Shown: positions 8,506 to 16,108 of the stretch, in pieces
How positions within the stretch are numbered: the first letter of the stretch is position 1
Layout: every line of letters begins with the position of its first letter
NCBI GenBank assembly: GCA_017936745.1
Contig: JAGBEY010000015.1
Coordinates: forward strand, 1-64,000
Origin: Clostridia bacterium
GTDB lineage: Bacteria; Bacillota; Clostridia; UMGS1840
Direction: 5' to 3'
Length of the DNA stretch: 64,000 nt
Notes under the pieces: generated by a model
What the model was told of the DNA's origin: nothing
The model's database searches: none
Seen by the model: the letters and a program-made list of their open reading frames with translations, nothing else
Position numbers and translations under genes: made by a program

Positions 8506-9867
8506 ATGGCAAACAAAATCTGTTATGTGTGCAACGAATGCGGCTATGAAAGCTCCAAATGGCTTGGAAAATGCCCCATCTGCAATCAGTGGAACACATT
8601 TTTTGAACAAAAATTGACAAAATCAAAATCCGTCTCCCGTACGGCACCGCAAAAAAGCGAGCTGATTTCTCAGGTTGATTTACAAGCCGTTCCGCGGATG
8701 GATTCCGGCTTTTCTGAGCTAAACCGTGTACTCGGCGGCGGCATTGTCCCCGGCTCCGTCTGCCTTTTGGGCGGCGACCCCGGCATCGGAAAATCGACTC
8801 TCTTGCTTCAGGTATGCAAAAATCTGGCACAAAAAGGGTTTCGTGTGCTGTACGCCTCCGGAGAAGAATCCAAAACGCAAATTAAAATGCGTGCCATCCG
8901 TCTGGATGCCCACACAGAAGAAATCTATCTTCATGCAGAAAATGAGCTGAATGCTATCTTAAACGAAGCTGAAAACACTACCCCTCAAATTCTGGTGATA
9001 GACTCCATTCAAACGGTATACACCGAGGATTCTCCCTCCACTCCCGGCACGGTGTCTCAGGTGCGGGAATGTACCATGAAGCTCATGCGCTACGCAAAAA
9101 TGAAAAACGTCTGCGTGCTGATTATCGGACACATGACCAAAGACGGTGTGATTGCAGGGCCAAAGGTGCTGGAGCATATGGTAGACTGTGTGCTTTATTT
9201 CGAGGGGGAAAAAGAATCTGCCTACCGGATTATCCGAAGCAATAAAAACCGGTTCGGTTCCTCCAATGAAATTGCCGTTTTTGATATGACCGAAAGCGGA
9301 CTTTTGGAAATCACAAATCCCTCTGAGCTGTTTATCGGCGGCAGAGTCAACGGAATCCCCGGCAGTGCGGTTGCCTGCACCTTAGAAGGCAGCCGTCCTA
9401 TCTTAGCTGAGGTACAAGCTCTGGTCTCCAAAACCGCATATCATAACCCCCGGCGGTCTGCCACGGGAGTGGATGCCGGACGGCTATATCTCATTTTAGC
9501 TGTTCTGGAAAAACGGGCAGGACTTACCTTTCTGCCACAGGCAGATGTGTATGTCAACTTAACCGGCGGTCTCTCCATTTCCGAGCCTGCCTGCGATTTG
9601 GCAATTGCTATGGCAATTGCATCGGGAACAAAAAATTTACCTCTGCTGTCCGATTGTGCCATTTTCGGGGAAATCGGCTTACTGGGTGAAATCCGCTCAG
9701 TAGGCGGAATTGAAAAACGGATTTCAGAGGCGGAAAAGCTGGGCTTTTCCCGTTGTATTCTTCCCGAAAGAAACCTACAAACCTTAAATCAAAAAGATTA
9801 CACCATTGAGCTGATTGGCGTAAAAAGTGTGATTGATGCATTCACCAAAGGCTTCAGCTCTCAGTAA
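8506..9867 (+). CDS. radA: DNA repair protein RadA (Sms)
   Basis: A 453-residue branch-migration ATPase that processes recombination intermediates. It has an N-terminal zinc finger (Cys9, 12, 23, 26), a RecA-like core with Walker A GGDPGIGKST (89-98), the RadA-specific SNKNRFGSSNE motif and a C-terminal Lon-like domain. Length is normal. The ATG follows AAAAAAGGA. Unlike the Bacillus order (clpC-radA-disA), here radA is followed 24 nt later by an ECF sigma/anti-sigma pair, with no terminator between them. Confidence 0.96.
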   Translation: MANKICYVCNECGYESSKWLGKCPICNQWNTFFEQKLTKSKSVSRTAPQKSELISQVDLQAVPRMDSGFSELNRVLGGGIVPGSVCLLGGDPGIGKSTLLLQVCKNLAQKGFRVLYASGEESKTQIKMRAIRLDAHTEEIYLHAENELNAILNEAENTTPQILVIDSIQTVYTEDSPSTPGTVSQVRECTMKLMRYAKMKNVCVLIIGHMTKDGVIAGPKVLEHMVDCVLYFEGEKESAYRIIRSNKNRFGSSNEIAVFDMTESGLLEITNPSELFIGGRVNGIPGSAVACTLEGSRPILAEVQALVSKTAYHNPRRSATGVDAGRLYLILAVLEKRAGLTFLPQADVYVNLTGGLSISEPACDLAIAMAIASGTKNLPLLSDCAIFGEIGLLGEIRSVGGIEKRISEAEKLGFSRCILPERNLQTLNQKDYTIELIGVKSVIDAFTKGFSSQ

Positions 9868-9891
9868 AACAAGAAAGGAGCATACCCGGAT

Positions 9892-10464
9892 ATGGATGAA
9901 AAAGAATTTGTCAAACGCTTAAAAAGCGGCGACGAACAAGCTTTTAACGAAATGGTGGAACGCAATTCCAAAAAGATTTATTACCTGTGCCTGAAAATGC
10001 TCCAGAATGAAAAAGATGCGGAGGATGCCGCTCAGACCACGTTTCTCAAGGCCTACACCAATCTGTCTAAATTTGAAGAAAAATCCAGCATTTCCACATG
10101 GCTGCATCGCATTGCCGTCAATGTATGTACCGATATTCTCCGGAAGAAAAAGAAAACAACAAACAACTCCCTGTATGTTACCAATCAGGATGAGGAGGAA
10201 TACACGGTAGAAATCCCGGATGAAACCGAAAGTGTGGAGGATTCTGTCATCAGGAAAGAGCAGAAAGAAGCTCTTTACCGAGCAATCAGCGAATTGAAGC
10301 CAAAGCAAAAGAAATTTATCATACTTCGGGACATTGAAAATCTCTCTTACGAAGAAATTGCAACCATATTAAAGCTGAATGTGGGTACTGTAAAATCAGG
10401 CATCAACCGTGCAAGAAAGGCACTTTTTGAAAAATTGAAAAAAAATTCGGAACTTTTTTCGTAA
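9892..10464 (+). CDS. ECF-type RNA polymerase sigma factor
   Basis: A 190-residue two-domain sigma factor. Region 2 spans about residues 20-85 (DAEDAAQTTFLKAY, then STWLHRIAVNVCTDILRKKKK). An acidic linker leads to region 4 at 120-185 (LSYEEIATILKLNVGTVKSGINRARKAL is the helix-turn-helix). It resembles SigW-like envelope-stress factors. The AGGAG site is 12 nt before the ATG. The next gene encodes its probable zinc anti-sigma factor. Its target promoters cannot be deduced; no bipartite ECF promoter was recognised in front of radA. Confidence 0.92.
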   Translation: MDEKEFVKRLKSGDEQAFNEMVERNSKKIYYLCLKMLQNEKDAEDAAQTTFLKAYTNLSKFEEKSSISTWLHRIAVNVCTDILRKKKKTTNNSLYVTNQDEEEYTVEIPDETESVEDSVIRKEQKEALYRAISELKPKQKKFIILRDIENLSYEEIATILKLNVGTVKSGINRARKALFEKLKKNSELFS

Positions 10465-10533
10465 TGCATCGTCAAAGCAATCGAAACGAGCATTACATAC
10501 CATATAAATTTTATGAAAAAGGAGGGATAACAT

Positions 10534-11361
10534 TTGAAATGCAAGCAAGCGGAAGCTCTGATAGACGAATATAACAGGAACGATCTTTCTCTGGAAAAGA
10601 AACAAGCATTTGAAGATCATATACAAAGTTGTGCATCCTGTAAAAAGCTGTTGGAAACCTATCGTCTCCTTCTGTCTGACACAAAAATAGAAGACGATTT
10701 TCCTATACCGCCTCAACTAAATGCAAAAATACTATATGCGTTGCAACAAGTGCGCGAAGAAAAGAAAGTTCCCTTTTATCGAAATAAGCGGGTGATTTCT
10801 TTTGTAACAGCCTGCTGTTTTCTATTAGCAGCAGGAATATTCGGTGCAAATAATTACGAACAATTCAAGGCATTGTTCCGCCCATCTATGCTGACAAGTG
10901 AAATCCAAACCGTAACAACGCAAAAAACACCAACAAAAACCAATAGTCCAAGCGAAACGGAAACAAAAAATGCACAGGTCACCCCTCAGACGGAGCCGGT
11001 AACAGAACAAACTCCTGCGCCCAAAATACGAGCGCAGTCTGCCTCCACCCTGTCGGAACCTGACAATGCAATCGCTCCCGTTTCAGATAGCTCCTACACG
11101 ACACAACCCAGCGAAATGTCTGAGCCAATTGTTGCCGTACAGCGCAACCAGGAACAGCTTCCCATTTCAGAACATCCTGCCGACTTTACTGTCAGCGGAG
11201 AGCTAAAAGATGAGATATTGGAAAATTATCCGCACACCGAGCTTGCGGAAAATATATTCTCGGTACAAATTCCGGAAGAAAAATTAGAAGAGATTTTAAA
11301 TATTATGTTAGATTTTGAAGAACCAAAATCCGAATTTGTTCTCGAATTTTTAGCAGAATAA
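10534..11361 (+). CDS. Membrane anti-sigma factor with zinc-binding ZAS domain
   Basis: 275 residues. The N-terminal cytoplasmic zinc anti-sigma domain has Cys3, His29, Cys33 and Cys36 (the HxxxCxxC signature). One transmembrane helix lies at about 87-107. A long Thr/Pro/Ser/Glu-rich extracellular linker (about 115-190) leads to a short conserved-looking C-terminal segment (215-275). This is the classic layout for a sensor that holds its ECF sigma factor at the membrane until cleaved. Translation starts at TTG 10534-10536, 8 nt after GGAGGG; Cys3 supports this start. The extracellular part matches no domain I recognise. Confidence 0.88.
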   Translation: MKCKQAEALIDEYNRNDLSLEKKQAFEDHIQSCASCKKLLETYRLLLSDTKIEDDFPIPPQLNAKILYALQQVREEKKVPFYRNKRVISFVTACCFLLAAGIFGANNYEQFKALFRPSMLTSEIQTVTTQKTPTKTNSPSETETKNAQVTPQTEPVTEQTPAPKIRAQSASTLSEPDNAIAPVSDSSYTTQPSEMSEPIVAVQRNQEQLPISEHPADFTVSGELKDEILENYPHTELAENIFSVQIPEEKLEEILNIMLDFEEPKSEFVLEFLAE

Positions 11362-11405
11362 AAAAATAACAATCGGTTATGAAGTATAGTCCAGAAAAAT
11401 ATTAG

Positions 11406-11447
11406 AAAAAAAGAAGGTGAAGTTTTATTACTTCACCTTCTTTTTTT
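11406..11447. terminator. Bidirectional terminator between the anti-sigma gene and noc
   Basis: The stem aaaaaaagaaggtgaag/cttcaccttcttttttt (arms 11406-11422 and 11431-11447) has an 8-nt loop. Confidence 0.9.
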
Positions 11448-12261
11448 AAACTGTCTGCGGCTTGTCTATCCGAATGACATATTCAATGTAATCCTCCGTT
11501 TCGCTCTTTTTGGAATTTGCGCTTACCCCTGCCTTATTCATCATTTCCACCGCTTGTTTCACCGTGTTGGAAAAAATCCGGATATCCTTGAACAGAGGCA
11601 CCATCCGCTTTTCCTTTTTCTGGCGGGACACCGTTTCGTGAAGCATACGGTCAATAAATTGCTCCGTCTCCGCAACATTCAGATTTCGTTGCAGTATAAC
11701 GTTAAGCACTTTCAGCCGTTGTTCCTCCTGTTCTAACCGAAGTAAGGCTCTGCAATGCCGTTCCGACAAACCAAACTCCACTGCCCTTGCCTTGGTTTCA
11801 TCACTCAATTTTAACAGACGGAGCTTGTTTGCAATGGTAGATTGCTTTTTTCCCAGCTTAAAAGCAAGCTCGTCCTGCGTGTATGCAAACTCCCGCATCA
11901 GCTTATCGTAAGAAACCGCTTCCTCAAAAAATGTCAAATCCTTTCGTTGCAGATTTTCTATCAGGGCAATCAGTGCCGAAGCATCCTCATTCACATTCAT
12001 CACTAAAACAGGAACTTCTTTCATACCAATCAGCTTAGCTGCCTTTAACCGTCGTTCTCCTGCAATCAACTCAAAGGTATTGTCATTTAATTTCCGAACC
12101 GTAAGCGGTTGAATAATCCCGCAGGAACGAATCGATTCCGCCAATTCCAGCAATGCCGCTTCCTCAAAAATTTTTCTGGGTTGATTGGGATTTCTGAGAA
12201 TGGCGTCCACGCCCACATTCATCACCTTGTTTTTCCCCGCAAGATTTTCTATCAAGCCCAT
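11446..12261 (-). CDS. noc: ParB-family nucleoid occlusion protein (Noc type)
   Basis: 271 residues. It contains the ParB N-terminal CTPase domain with NPNQPRK and GERRLKAAK. The helix-turn-helix (YTQDELAFKLGKKQSTIANK, then LRLLKL) reads QSTIANKLRLLKL, typical of Noc, rather than the PHIANHLRLL of Spo0J. A LSERHCRALLRL segment follows. Noc binds scattered sites, spreads with CTP and blocks division over the nucleoid. It stands alone here, without parA or the rsmG-gidA neighbours of the origin region. The ATG has AAAAGGAG upstream. Assignment to Noc over ParB rests on the HTH wording. Confidence 0.87.
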   Translation of the reverse strand: MGLIENLAGKNKVMNVGVDAILRNPNQPRKIFEEAALLELAESIRSCGIIQPLTVRKLNDNTFELIAGERRLKAAKLIGMKEVPVLVMNVNEDASALIALIENLQRKDLTFFEEAVSYDKLMREFAYTQDELAFKLGKKQSTIANKLRLLKLSDETKARAVEFGLSERHCRALLRLEQEEQRLKVLNVILQRNLNVAETEQFIDRMLHETVSRQKKEKRMVPLFKDIRIFSNTVKQAVEMMNKAGVSANSKKSETEDYIEYVIRIDKPQTV

Positions 12262-12308
12262 ATCGTTACACTCCTTTTCAAGAATTGGGAATTTTTTCCA
12301 TTTATTGT

Positions 12309-12337
12309 ATTATACTATATTCCAAAAAGATTGTAAA
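12309..12337 (-). promoter_or_regulatory. SigA promoter of noc
   Basis: TTTACA (12332-12337), 17 bp, TATAAT (12309-12314) on the minus strand. Confidence 0.8.
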
Positions 12338-12544
12338 GAAAAATCGTTCGACAGGATTCAACAGCACAACGCCTGCACCTTATATAGACCTCTTGCATAT
12401 AAGGATAGTGAGGCGTTTTCCACTCCTCCCATCCCCCTCCCAATAAAAGATTGTGTCACACAATCCGTCGCATCACATATATTGGCAGTGTAGGGATTTT
12501 CTTTGGAAAATGCCAAAAAATAAAAAGAAAAAGAGGTATTTGTT

Positions 12545-12685
12545 ATGCAATTATTCAGAGGTTGTAAAGACGATGGCTGTAAAGATGATACCATTTTATG
12601 GTTCATCATCCTGTTTGTACTGTTATTCTTCTGCGGCGGCTGCGGAACCGAATCCAGAAACACCAACAACTGCTGCTGCGACTAA
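12545..12685 (+). CDS. Cys-rich single-pass membrane micropeptide (46 aa), first of a pair
   Basis: A short frame behind AAGAGG. The N-terminus has two CKDD motifs (RGCKDDGCKDD), then one hydrophobic helix (residues ~17-30, ILWFIILFVLLFF), then a Cys-rich tail: CGGCG and a terminal CCCD. It has seven cysteines in 46 residues. It resembles small Gly/Cys-rich proteins annotated near sporulation or envelope genes in Clostridia, but I know of no function. It is followed by a perfect intercistronic hairpin and a second such gene. Metal binding or disulfide cross-linking at the envelope is inference. Confidence 0.7.
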   Translation: MQLFRGCKDDGCKDDTILWFIILFVLLFFCGGCGTESRNTNNCCCD

Positions 12686-12699
12686 TTACATGAATATTC

Positions 12700-12729
12700 C
12701 ATTGCTGAGAGAGGCCTTTCTCAGCAATG
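12700..12729 (+). other. Perfect 11-bp intercistronic hairpin between the Cys-rich peptide genes
   Basis: Arms 12700-12710 and 12719-12729 pair exactly around an 8-nt loop. No strong T-run follows directly, so it may be an RNA stability or processing element, or a weak terminator setting the ratio of the two peptides. Confidence 0.65.
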
Positions 12730-12768
12730 GGACTCATTTTCACAATATTTGAAAAAGGAGAATGCACC

Positions 12769-12912
12769 GTGAACGGATTATTCCAGAACGATAACTGCTG
12801 CTGCCAGAATCCTTGCGAAACCAGAAACAACTGCTGCAACGATCAGGGAGACAGCTGGATTATCGTAATTATCATTATCGCAGTGGTACTGCTGCTTTGC
12901 TTTAATAACTAA
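12769..12912 (+). CDS. Cys-rich single-pass membrane micropeptide (47 aa), second of a pair
   Basis: It starts at GTG 12769-12771, 8 nt after AAGGAG; the ATG further upstream has no ribosome site and would add an unrelated sequence. The N-terminal half has DNCCCQNPC and RNNCCND. The C-terminal half is one hydrophobic helix (WIIVIIIIAVVLLLCF) ending in NN. The cysteines lie before the helix, whereas in its partner most lie after it. Function is unknown. A strong terminator follows, so the two peptides form a small transcription unit. Confidence 0.7.
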   Translation: MNGLFQNDNCCCQNPCETRNNCCNDQGDSWIIVIIIIAVVLLLCFNN

Positions 12913-12913
12913 C

Positions 12914-12949
12914 AAAAAAGGCTATGCAAACCATGCATAGCCTTTTTTC
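12914..12949. terminator. Bidirectional terminator between the micropeptide unit and rnpB
   Basis: The stem aaaaaaggctatgca/tgcatagcctttttt (15 bp) has a 5-nt loop. It serves the plus-strand peptides and the minus-strand RNase P RNA. Confidence 0.92.
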
Positions 12950-12960
12950 ATTGCAAAGGA

Positions 12961-13301
12961 TTTGAGCAAAACTATAAGCCGGGTTCTGTATCTGACAGCC
13001 ATCTATCTAGGATAACCATTGCTGATTACCTCAAGCCACAATTCGCACAGCCGAGCAAGCTATCGTGCAGTCTTGTGTTGCTTCGGGTGGGGTTTACACG
13101 GCCAACCCGTCTCCGGATTGCCGGTGAGCTCTTACCTCGCCTTTTCATCCTTACCGAAAATCTCGGCGGTTCTTTTCTGTTGCACTATCCTTAGAGTTGC
13201 CTCCACCGGTCGTTAACCGGCACCCTTGCTCTGTGAAGCCCGGACTTTCCTCATGAAAAGTAAAAAATTACTTTCCCCGCGACTGTCTGTTTTGCTCAAA
13301 C
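12961..13301 (-). ncRNA. rnpB: RNase P RNA (bacterial type A-like)
   Basis: On the minus strand the sequence carries the universal core GAGGAAAGTCCGGGCTTCAC near the 5' end, the internal GAGGTAAGAGCTCACCGG region and the 3' ACAGAACCCGGCTTATAG. The two ends pair as P1 (TTTGAGCAAAAC with GTTTTGCTCAAA), which defines the limits. It is about 341 nt. It is the ribozyme subunit that matures tRNA 5' ends. It has its own consensus promoter and a terminator. The GGGTTGGCCG...AACCC section suggests the ancestral A type rather than the Bacillus B type, which I infer from the conserved blocks only. Confidence 0.95.
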
Positions 13302-13308
13302 AGCTATA

Positions 13309-13337
13309 ATCATATCACACGCTAAAAATTTTGTCAA
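13309..13337 (-). promoter_or_regulatory. SigA promoter of rnpB
   Basis: TTGACA (13332-13337), 17 bp, TATGAT (13309-13314). The start site falls at the P1 helix. Confidence 0.9.
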
Positions 13338-13349
13338 GAATTTTCAGAT

Positions 13350-13805
13350 TTAGAGCTTAACCTTCATCACGACCTTCTGAACTGCTTCGCTTGTTCCCTC
13401 AAATGCCACACAAGGTCTGTGGGCATCATTGGGCAAAAGCACCACAAAATCACCGGGCGTGAGACAAAGCTTAGAACAGGTTTCGTCCACCTTATAAAAA
13501 GCGGCATCCCAATCCTCACGATAGGCATCGGTCAGCTCTGCCTTGGTGATATCCTTCACATACATCGTTTCCTTTCCGGAAACCACAAGCTGAATGTCAA
13601 TATAGTTTTCGTGAGCCTCCATTTTGCCATCCTCAGTCAGGGTATCATACGCCTGCACCGAGGCAAAGAGCCTGTCACCGTCAATTTCGTGCTTTCCCGT
13701 TGCGGGGAAATTTTCAGACGCTTCTTTTAAAAAAGCAAATGCTTTTTTATACAGAGGATGCAGCCCGAAATACTGTTCACAATTTTTTAAATTATCAAAA
13801 ATCAT
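13350..13805 (-). CDS. YhcH/YjgK/YiaL family cupin protein
   Basis: 151 residues. It shows the family features AHENYIDIQLVVSGKE (metal-binding His and Glu on a beta barrel), and later PGDFVVLLPNDAHRPC with a third His. Characterised relatives act as sugar anomerases or isomerases in sialic acid use. Here the neighbours are an SDR oxidoreductase and membrane proteins, with no sialate genes, so the sugar is unknown. The ATG has AGGAG. It is the last gene of the PsiE-YitT-SDR-YhcH run, though the 100-nt gap before it could hold its own promoter. Confidence 0.88.
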   Translation of the reverse strand: MIFDNLKNCEQYFGLHPLYKKAFAFLKEASENFPATGKHEIDGDRLFASVQAYDTLTEDGKMEAHENYIDIQLVVSGKETMYVKDITKAELTDAYREDWDAAFYKVDETCSKLCLTPGDFVVLLPNDAHRPCVAFEGTSEAVQKVVMKVKL

Positions 13806-13907
13806 TGTTATTTCTCCTAAAAGCTGAAGGGGGATTCCCCTACAAAAGCCTTCATTTCATTTTTTATCCTTGCGTTTTTTTAAAACGTACATTCCGCCTG
13901 CACTTTA

Positions 13908-14708
13908 TTACGGACGCAGTCCCATACCGCCCTCTAAGGTGAGAGTTTCCCCGTTCAGATATTTAAAATCGGGATTTGCCAGCTGCACACACACTCTGCC
14001 GATTTCAGTTTCCGGGTCTCCGAAGTGACCTGCCGGCGGCATTTTTACATTGGCTTTAAAAGCATCAGGATAGGCTTTTTCAAAGTTCTCCAGCTGTGCT
14101 GTCCAGGCAAGAGGACAAACCACATTGGTATTGATGCCGTCTTTCGCCCATTCGGTAGCAGCAACACGGCTCAAGCCACGGATACCTTCCTTTGCTGCTG
14201 CATAAGAGCATTGTCCGTAGTTACCAAACAAGCCGGCACCGGAAGCAAAGTTCACGATAGAGCCTTTTGTTTCCTTTAAATACGGATAACACGCTTTCAT
14301 ATAGTAAAAGGTTGCATACAGCCCGGAATACATCGCCAAATCAAACTGCTCGGTGGTGTGGTCCTGAATGGCAACACCGGAAGCAGATGCCTGTGCATTG
14401 TTGATTAACACATCAATTCTGCCAAAGGCTTTCATCGTTTCTTCTGCCACCATGTTTGCAGTGGCTTCATTATCACTGCCGGCGGAAATATCTGCCTGCA
14501 GTGCCAGCACCTTAATGCCGTAATTTTTCTCCAGTTCTTCCTTTGCTTTTTCCAGTTTTGCAACATTTCTACCGGTAATCACCAGGTTTGCACCCTCTTT
14601 TGCATAAGCGGTCGCAATCCCGTAACCGATAGAGCCACATCTGCCGTCAGAAAGCACGGCATATCCTGCGCCGGTAATAATCGCGGTTTTTCCAGTTAAG
14701 AATCCCAT
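13908..14708 (-). CDS. Short-chain dehydrogenase/reductase (SDR)
   Basis: A 266-residue NAD(P)-dependent oxidoreductase with a Rossmann fold. The nucleotide-binding glycine motif is stretched (TGAGYAVLSDGRCGSIGYGIA), an insertion between the first Gly and the SIGYGIA helix. The LINNAQAS segment replaces the usual NNAG. The catalytic Ser is in IVNFASGAG, and YAAAKEG carries the Tyr and Lys. A C-terminal LEGGMGLRP closes the fold. The substrate is unknown. The ATG has AAAGGAG. It lies 24 nt after the YitT gene, in the same transcription unit. Confidence 0.9.
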   Translation of the reverse strand: MGFLTGKTAIITGAGYAVLSDGRCGSIGYGIATAYAKEGANLVITGRNVAKLEKAKEELEKNYGIKVLALQADISAGSDNEATANMVAEETMKAFGRIDVLINNAQASASGVAIQDHTTEQFDLAMYSGLYATFYYMKACYPYLKETKGSIVNFASGAGLFGNYGQCSYAAAKEGIRGLSRVAATEWAKDGINTNVVCPLAWTAQLENFEKAYPDAFKANVKMPPAGHFGDPETEIGRVCVQLANPDFKYLNGETLTLEGGMGLRP

Positions 14709-14732
14709 AGTAAAGTCTCCTTTTTTTTATAT

Positions 14733-15593
14733 TTACATATTTGCTTTATAAACATCTGCTACTTCTGTAATGGTAATAAAGGCAAATTCGTCTATCTGAT
14801 GTACCAGTTCTCTCATTTTGGAAATCTGGAATCGGTCTACAATAAAGTAAATTACAGTTTTGTCCTGATTGGAGTAGCCACCTTTTGCAGATATCCGGGT
14901 TGCACCACTTTCAAAGGAACGCATCAATGCTTCACATACTTCGTCCGGCTTCTCGGTGATAATCATTGCCGCTTTGGAACGGTCAATCCCCTCTACAATA
15001 AAGTCTATCGTCTTTAAAGCTGCATAATACGTTACAATAGAATAAAGAGGCAAAATCCAGCTACTCAGCATCACACCGCAGATAATATATAAGATTACGT
15101 TATAAACCATAACAAACGTGCCAACGGTAACTCCCAGTTTTTTCGCAAAGGTCACCGCCATAACCTCAATACCGTCAATCGCCCCGCCAAACCGAATGGT
15201 CAAGCCACTGCCAATCCCTGAAATCACGCCGCCAAACAAGGCACAAAGCAGCAAATCGTCTCCGGCAAGCGGAGAAGTAAACGAAACATCCAGAGGGAGC
15301 ACATCGGTAATCAGCCATGCACCCAACGAGTAAACAGCTACCGCGTACAAGGAATAAACGGTAAAGGCAATTCCTTGTTTTTTGCATCCGAAAATAAAAA
15401 GGGGAATATTCAAAATCAAAAGAAACAGCGACAAAGACAAATACTCCGGCGTAATCTGCGACAACAGCATGGAGGTTCCGGAAATTCCGCTATCGTACAG
15501 CTTTACCGGTGCTAAAAACACAGTTACCCCAAAAGCATTGATAAGTCCTGCAACCGTCAGCAAAAATATATTTTTCAGTTTAATTTCTTTCAA
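14733..15593 (-). CDS. YitT family membrane protein (DUF161 and DUF2179)
   Basis: A 286-residue protein with five or six membrane helices (residues 1-200) and a soluble C-terminal DUF2179 domain (about 205-285: GATRISAKGGYSNQDKTVIY, then VHQIDEFAFITITEV). This family is common in Firmicutes, with a role still unclear (proposed transporter with a ligand-binding tail). Translation starts at TTG 15591-15593, 9 nt after AAAAGGAG. It sits between the PsiE-like gene and the SDR gene with gaps of about 24 nt, so they are co-transcribed. Confidence 0.9.
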   Translation of the reverse strand: MKEIKLKNIFLLTVAGLINAFGVTVFLAPVKLYDSGISGTSMLLSQITPEYLSLSLFLLILNIPLFIFGCKKQGIAFTVYSLYAVAVYSLGAWLITDVLPLDVSFTSPLAGDDLLLCALFGGVISGIGSGLTIRFGGAIDGIEVMAVTFAKKLGVTVGTFVMVYNVILYIICGVMLSSWILPLYSIVTYYAALKTIDFIVEGIDRSKAAMIITEKPDEVCEALMRSFESGATRISAKGGYSNQDKTVIYFIVDRFQISKMRELVHQIDEFAFITITEVADVYKANM

Positions 15594-15617
15594 TCAAACA
15601 GTCTCCTTTTTCCTTTT

Positions 15618-16040
15618 TTACGTCTCACTATTGTTAATTTCAATCAGCCCGTCGGGAGTTTCTACCATATCGTGACGGTTGAGTAAAAACCGTCTCACAG
15701 CAAAAAGGATGGCAATGGCAATTACCGTTATAAGATTAGAAAGCGGGTCTGCATGCCCTACAATGAGCTGACGGGCAAGTGCAAATGCCAGCACCTCGAT
15801 AATCGTTTCAGGAGTATGCTTACAGAGCATTTTAATAAGCTCAGCACCGATCGCAAGGGTGATTGCTTTATCTAACACCACAACAAGGGAGTCAACCCCC
15901 TGTTCCAGAAAGGAAATGTGAAACAAATCAATCACAGTCCATACACTGAGAACCAAAACGGCAATCCCCACAAGAAGGGAAATAAAAAGCTCAATGAGGT
16001 AACTTGCCTCAAACATTTTATCCTGCAGTTTTTTTCTCAT
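15618..16040 (-). CDS. PsiE-like membrane protein (phosphate-starvation-inducible family)
   Basis: A 140-residue protein with four hydrophobic segments: LIELFISLLVGIAVLVLSVW near the N-terminus, the LGKAITLAIGAELIKML-like segment (here LDKAITLAIGAELIKML), a third (IEVLAFALARQLIV) and a fourth (LITVIAIAILFAVRRFLL). It ends in a charged tail. The family was named from E. coli psiE; its molecular role is unknown. The ATG has GGAGG. It is the first gene of a four-gene minus-strand run. I see no clear promoter in the 68 nt upstream, so co-transcription with apgM is possible. Confidence 0.8.
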   Translation of the reverse strand: MRKKLQDKMFEASYLIELFISLLVGIAVLVLSVWTVIDLFHISFLEQGVDSLVVVLDKAITLAIGAELIKMLCKHTPETIIEVLAFALARQLIVGHADPLSNLITVIAIAILFAVRRFLLNRHDMVETPDGLIEINNSET

Positions 16041-16108
16041 ATAATTCCTCCATAGTCATCATTTTTTACTTGTTTCCAAACGGAGCGGACTGATATTCAC
16101 ATGTGATG

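Noticed and set aside
12450-12464. Palindrome ATTGTG-TCA-CACAAT as an operator
   Set aside because: No promoter could be placed beside it and no second copy was seen; chance cannot be excluded.
12727-12768. ATG start for the second micropeptide
   Set aside because: It has no ribosome site, overlaps the intercistronic hairpin and adds sequence unlike the rest; GTG 12769 has AAGGAG at proper spacing.
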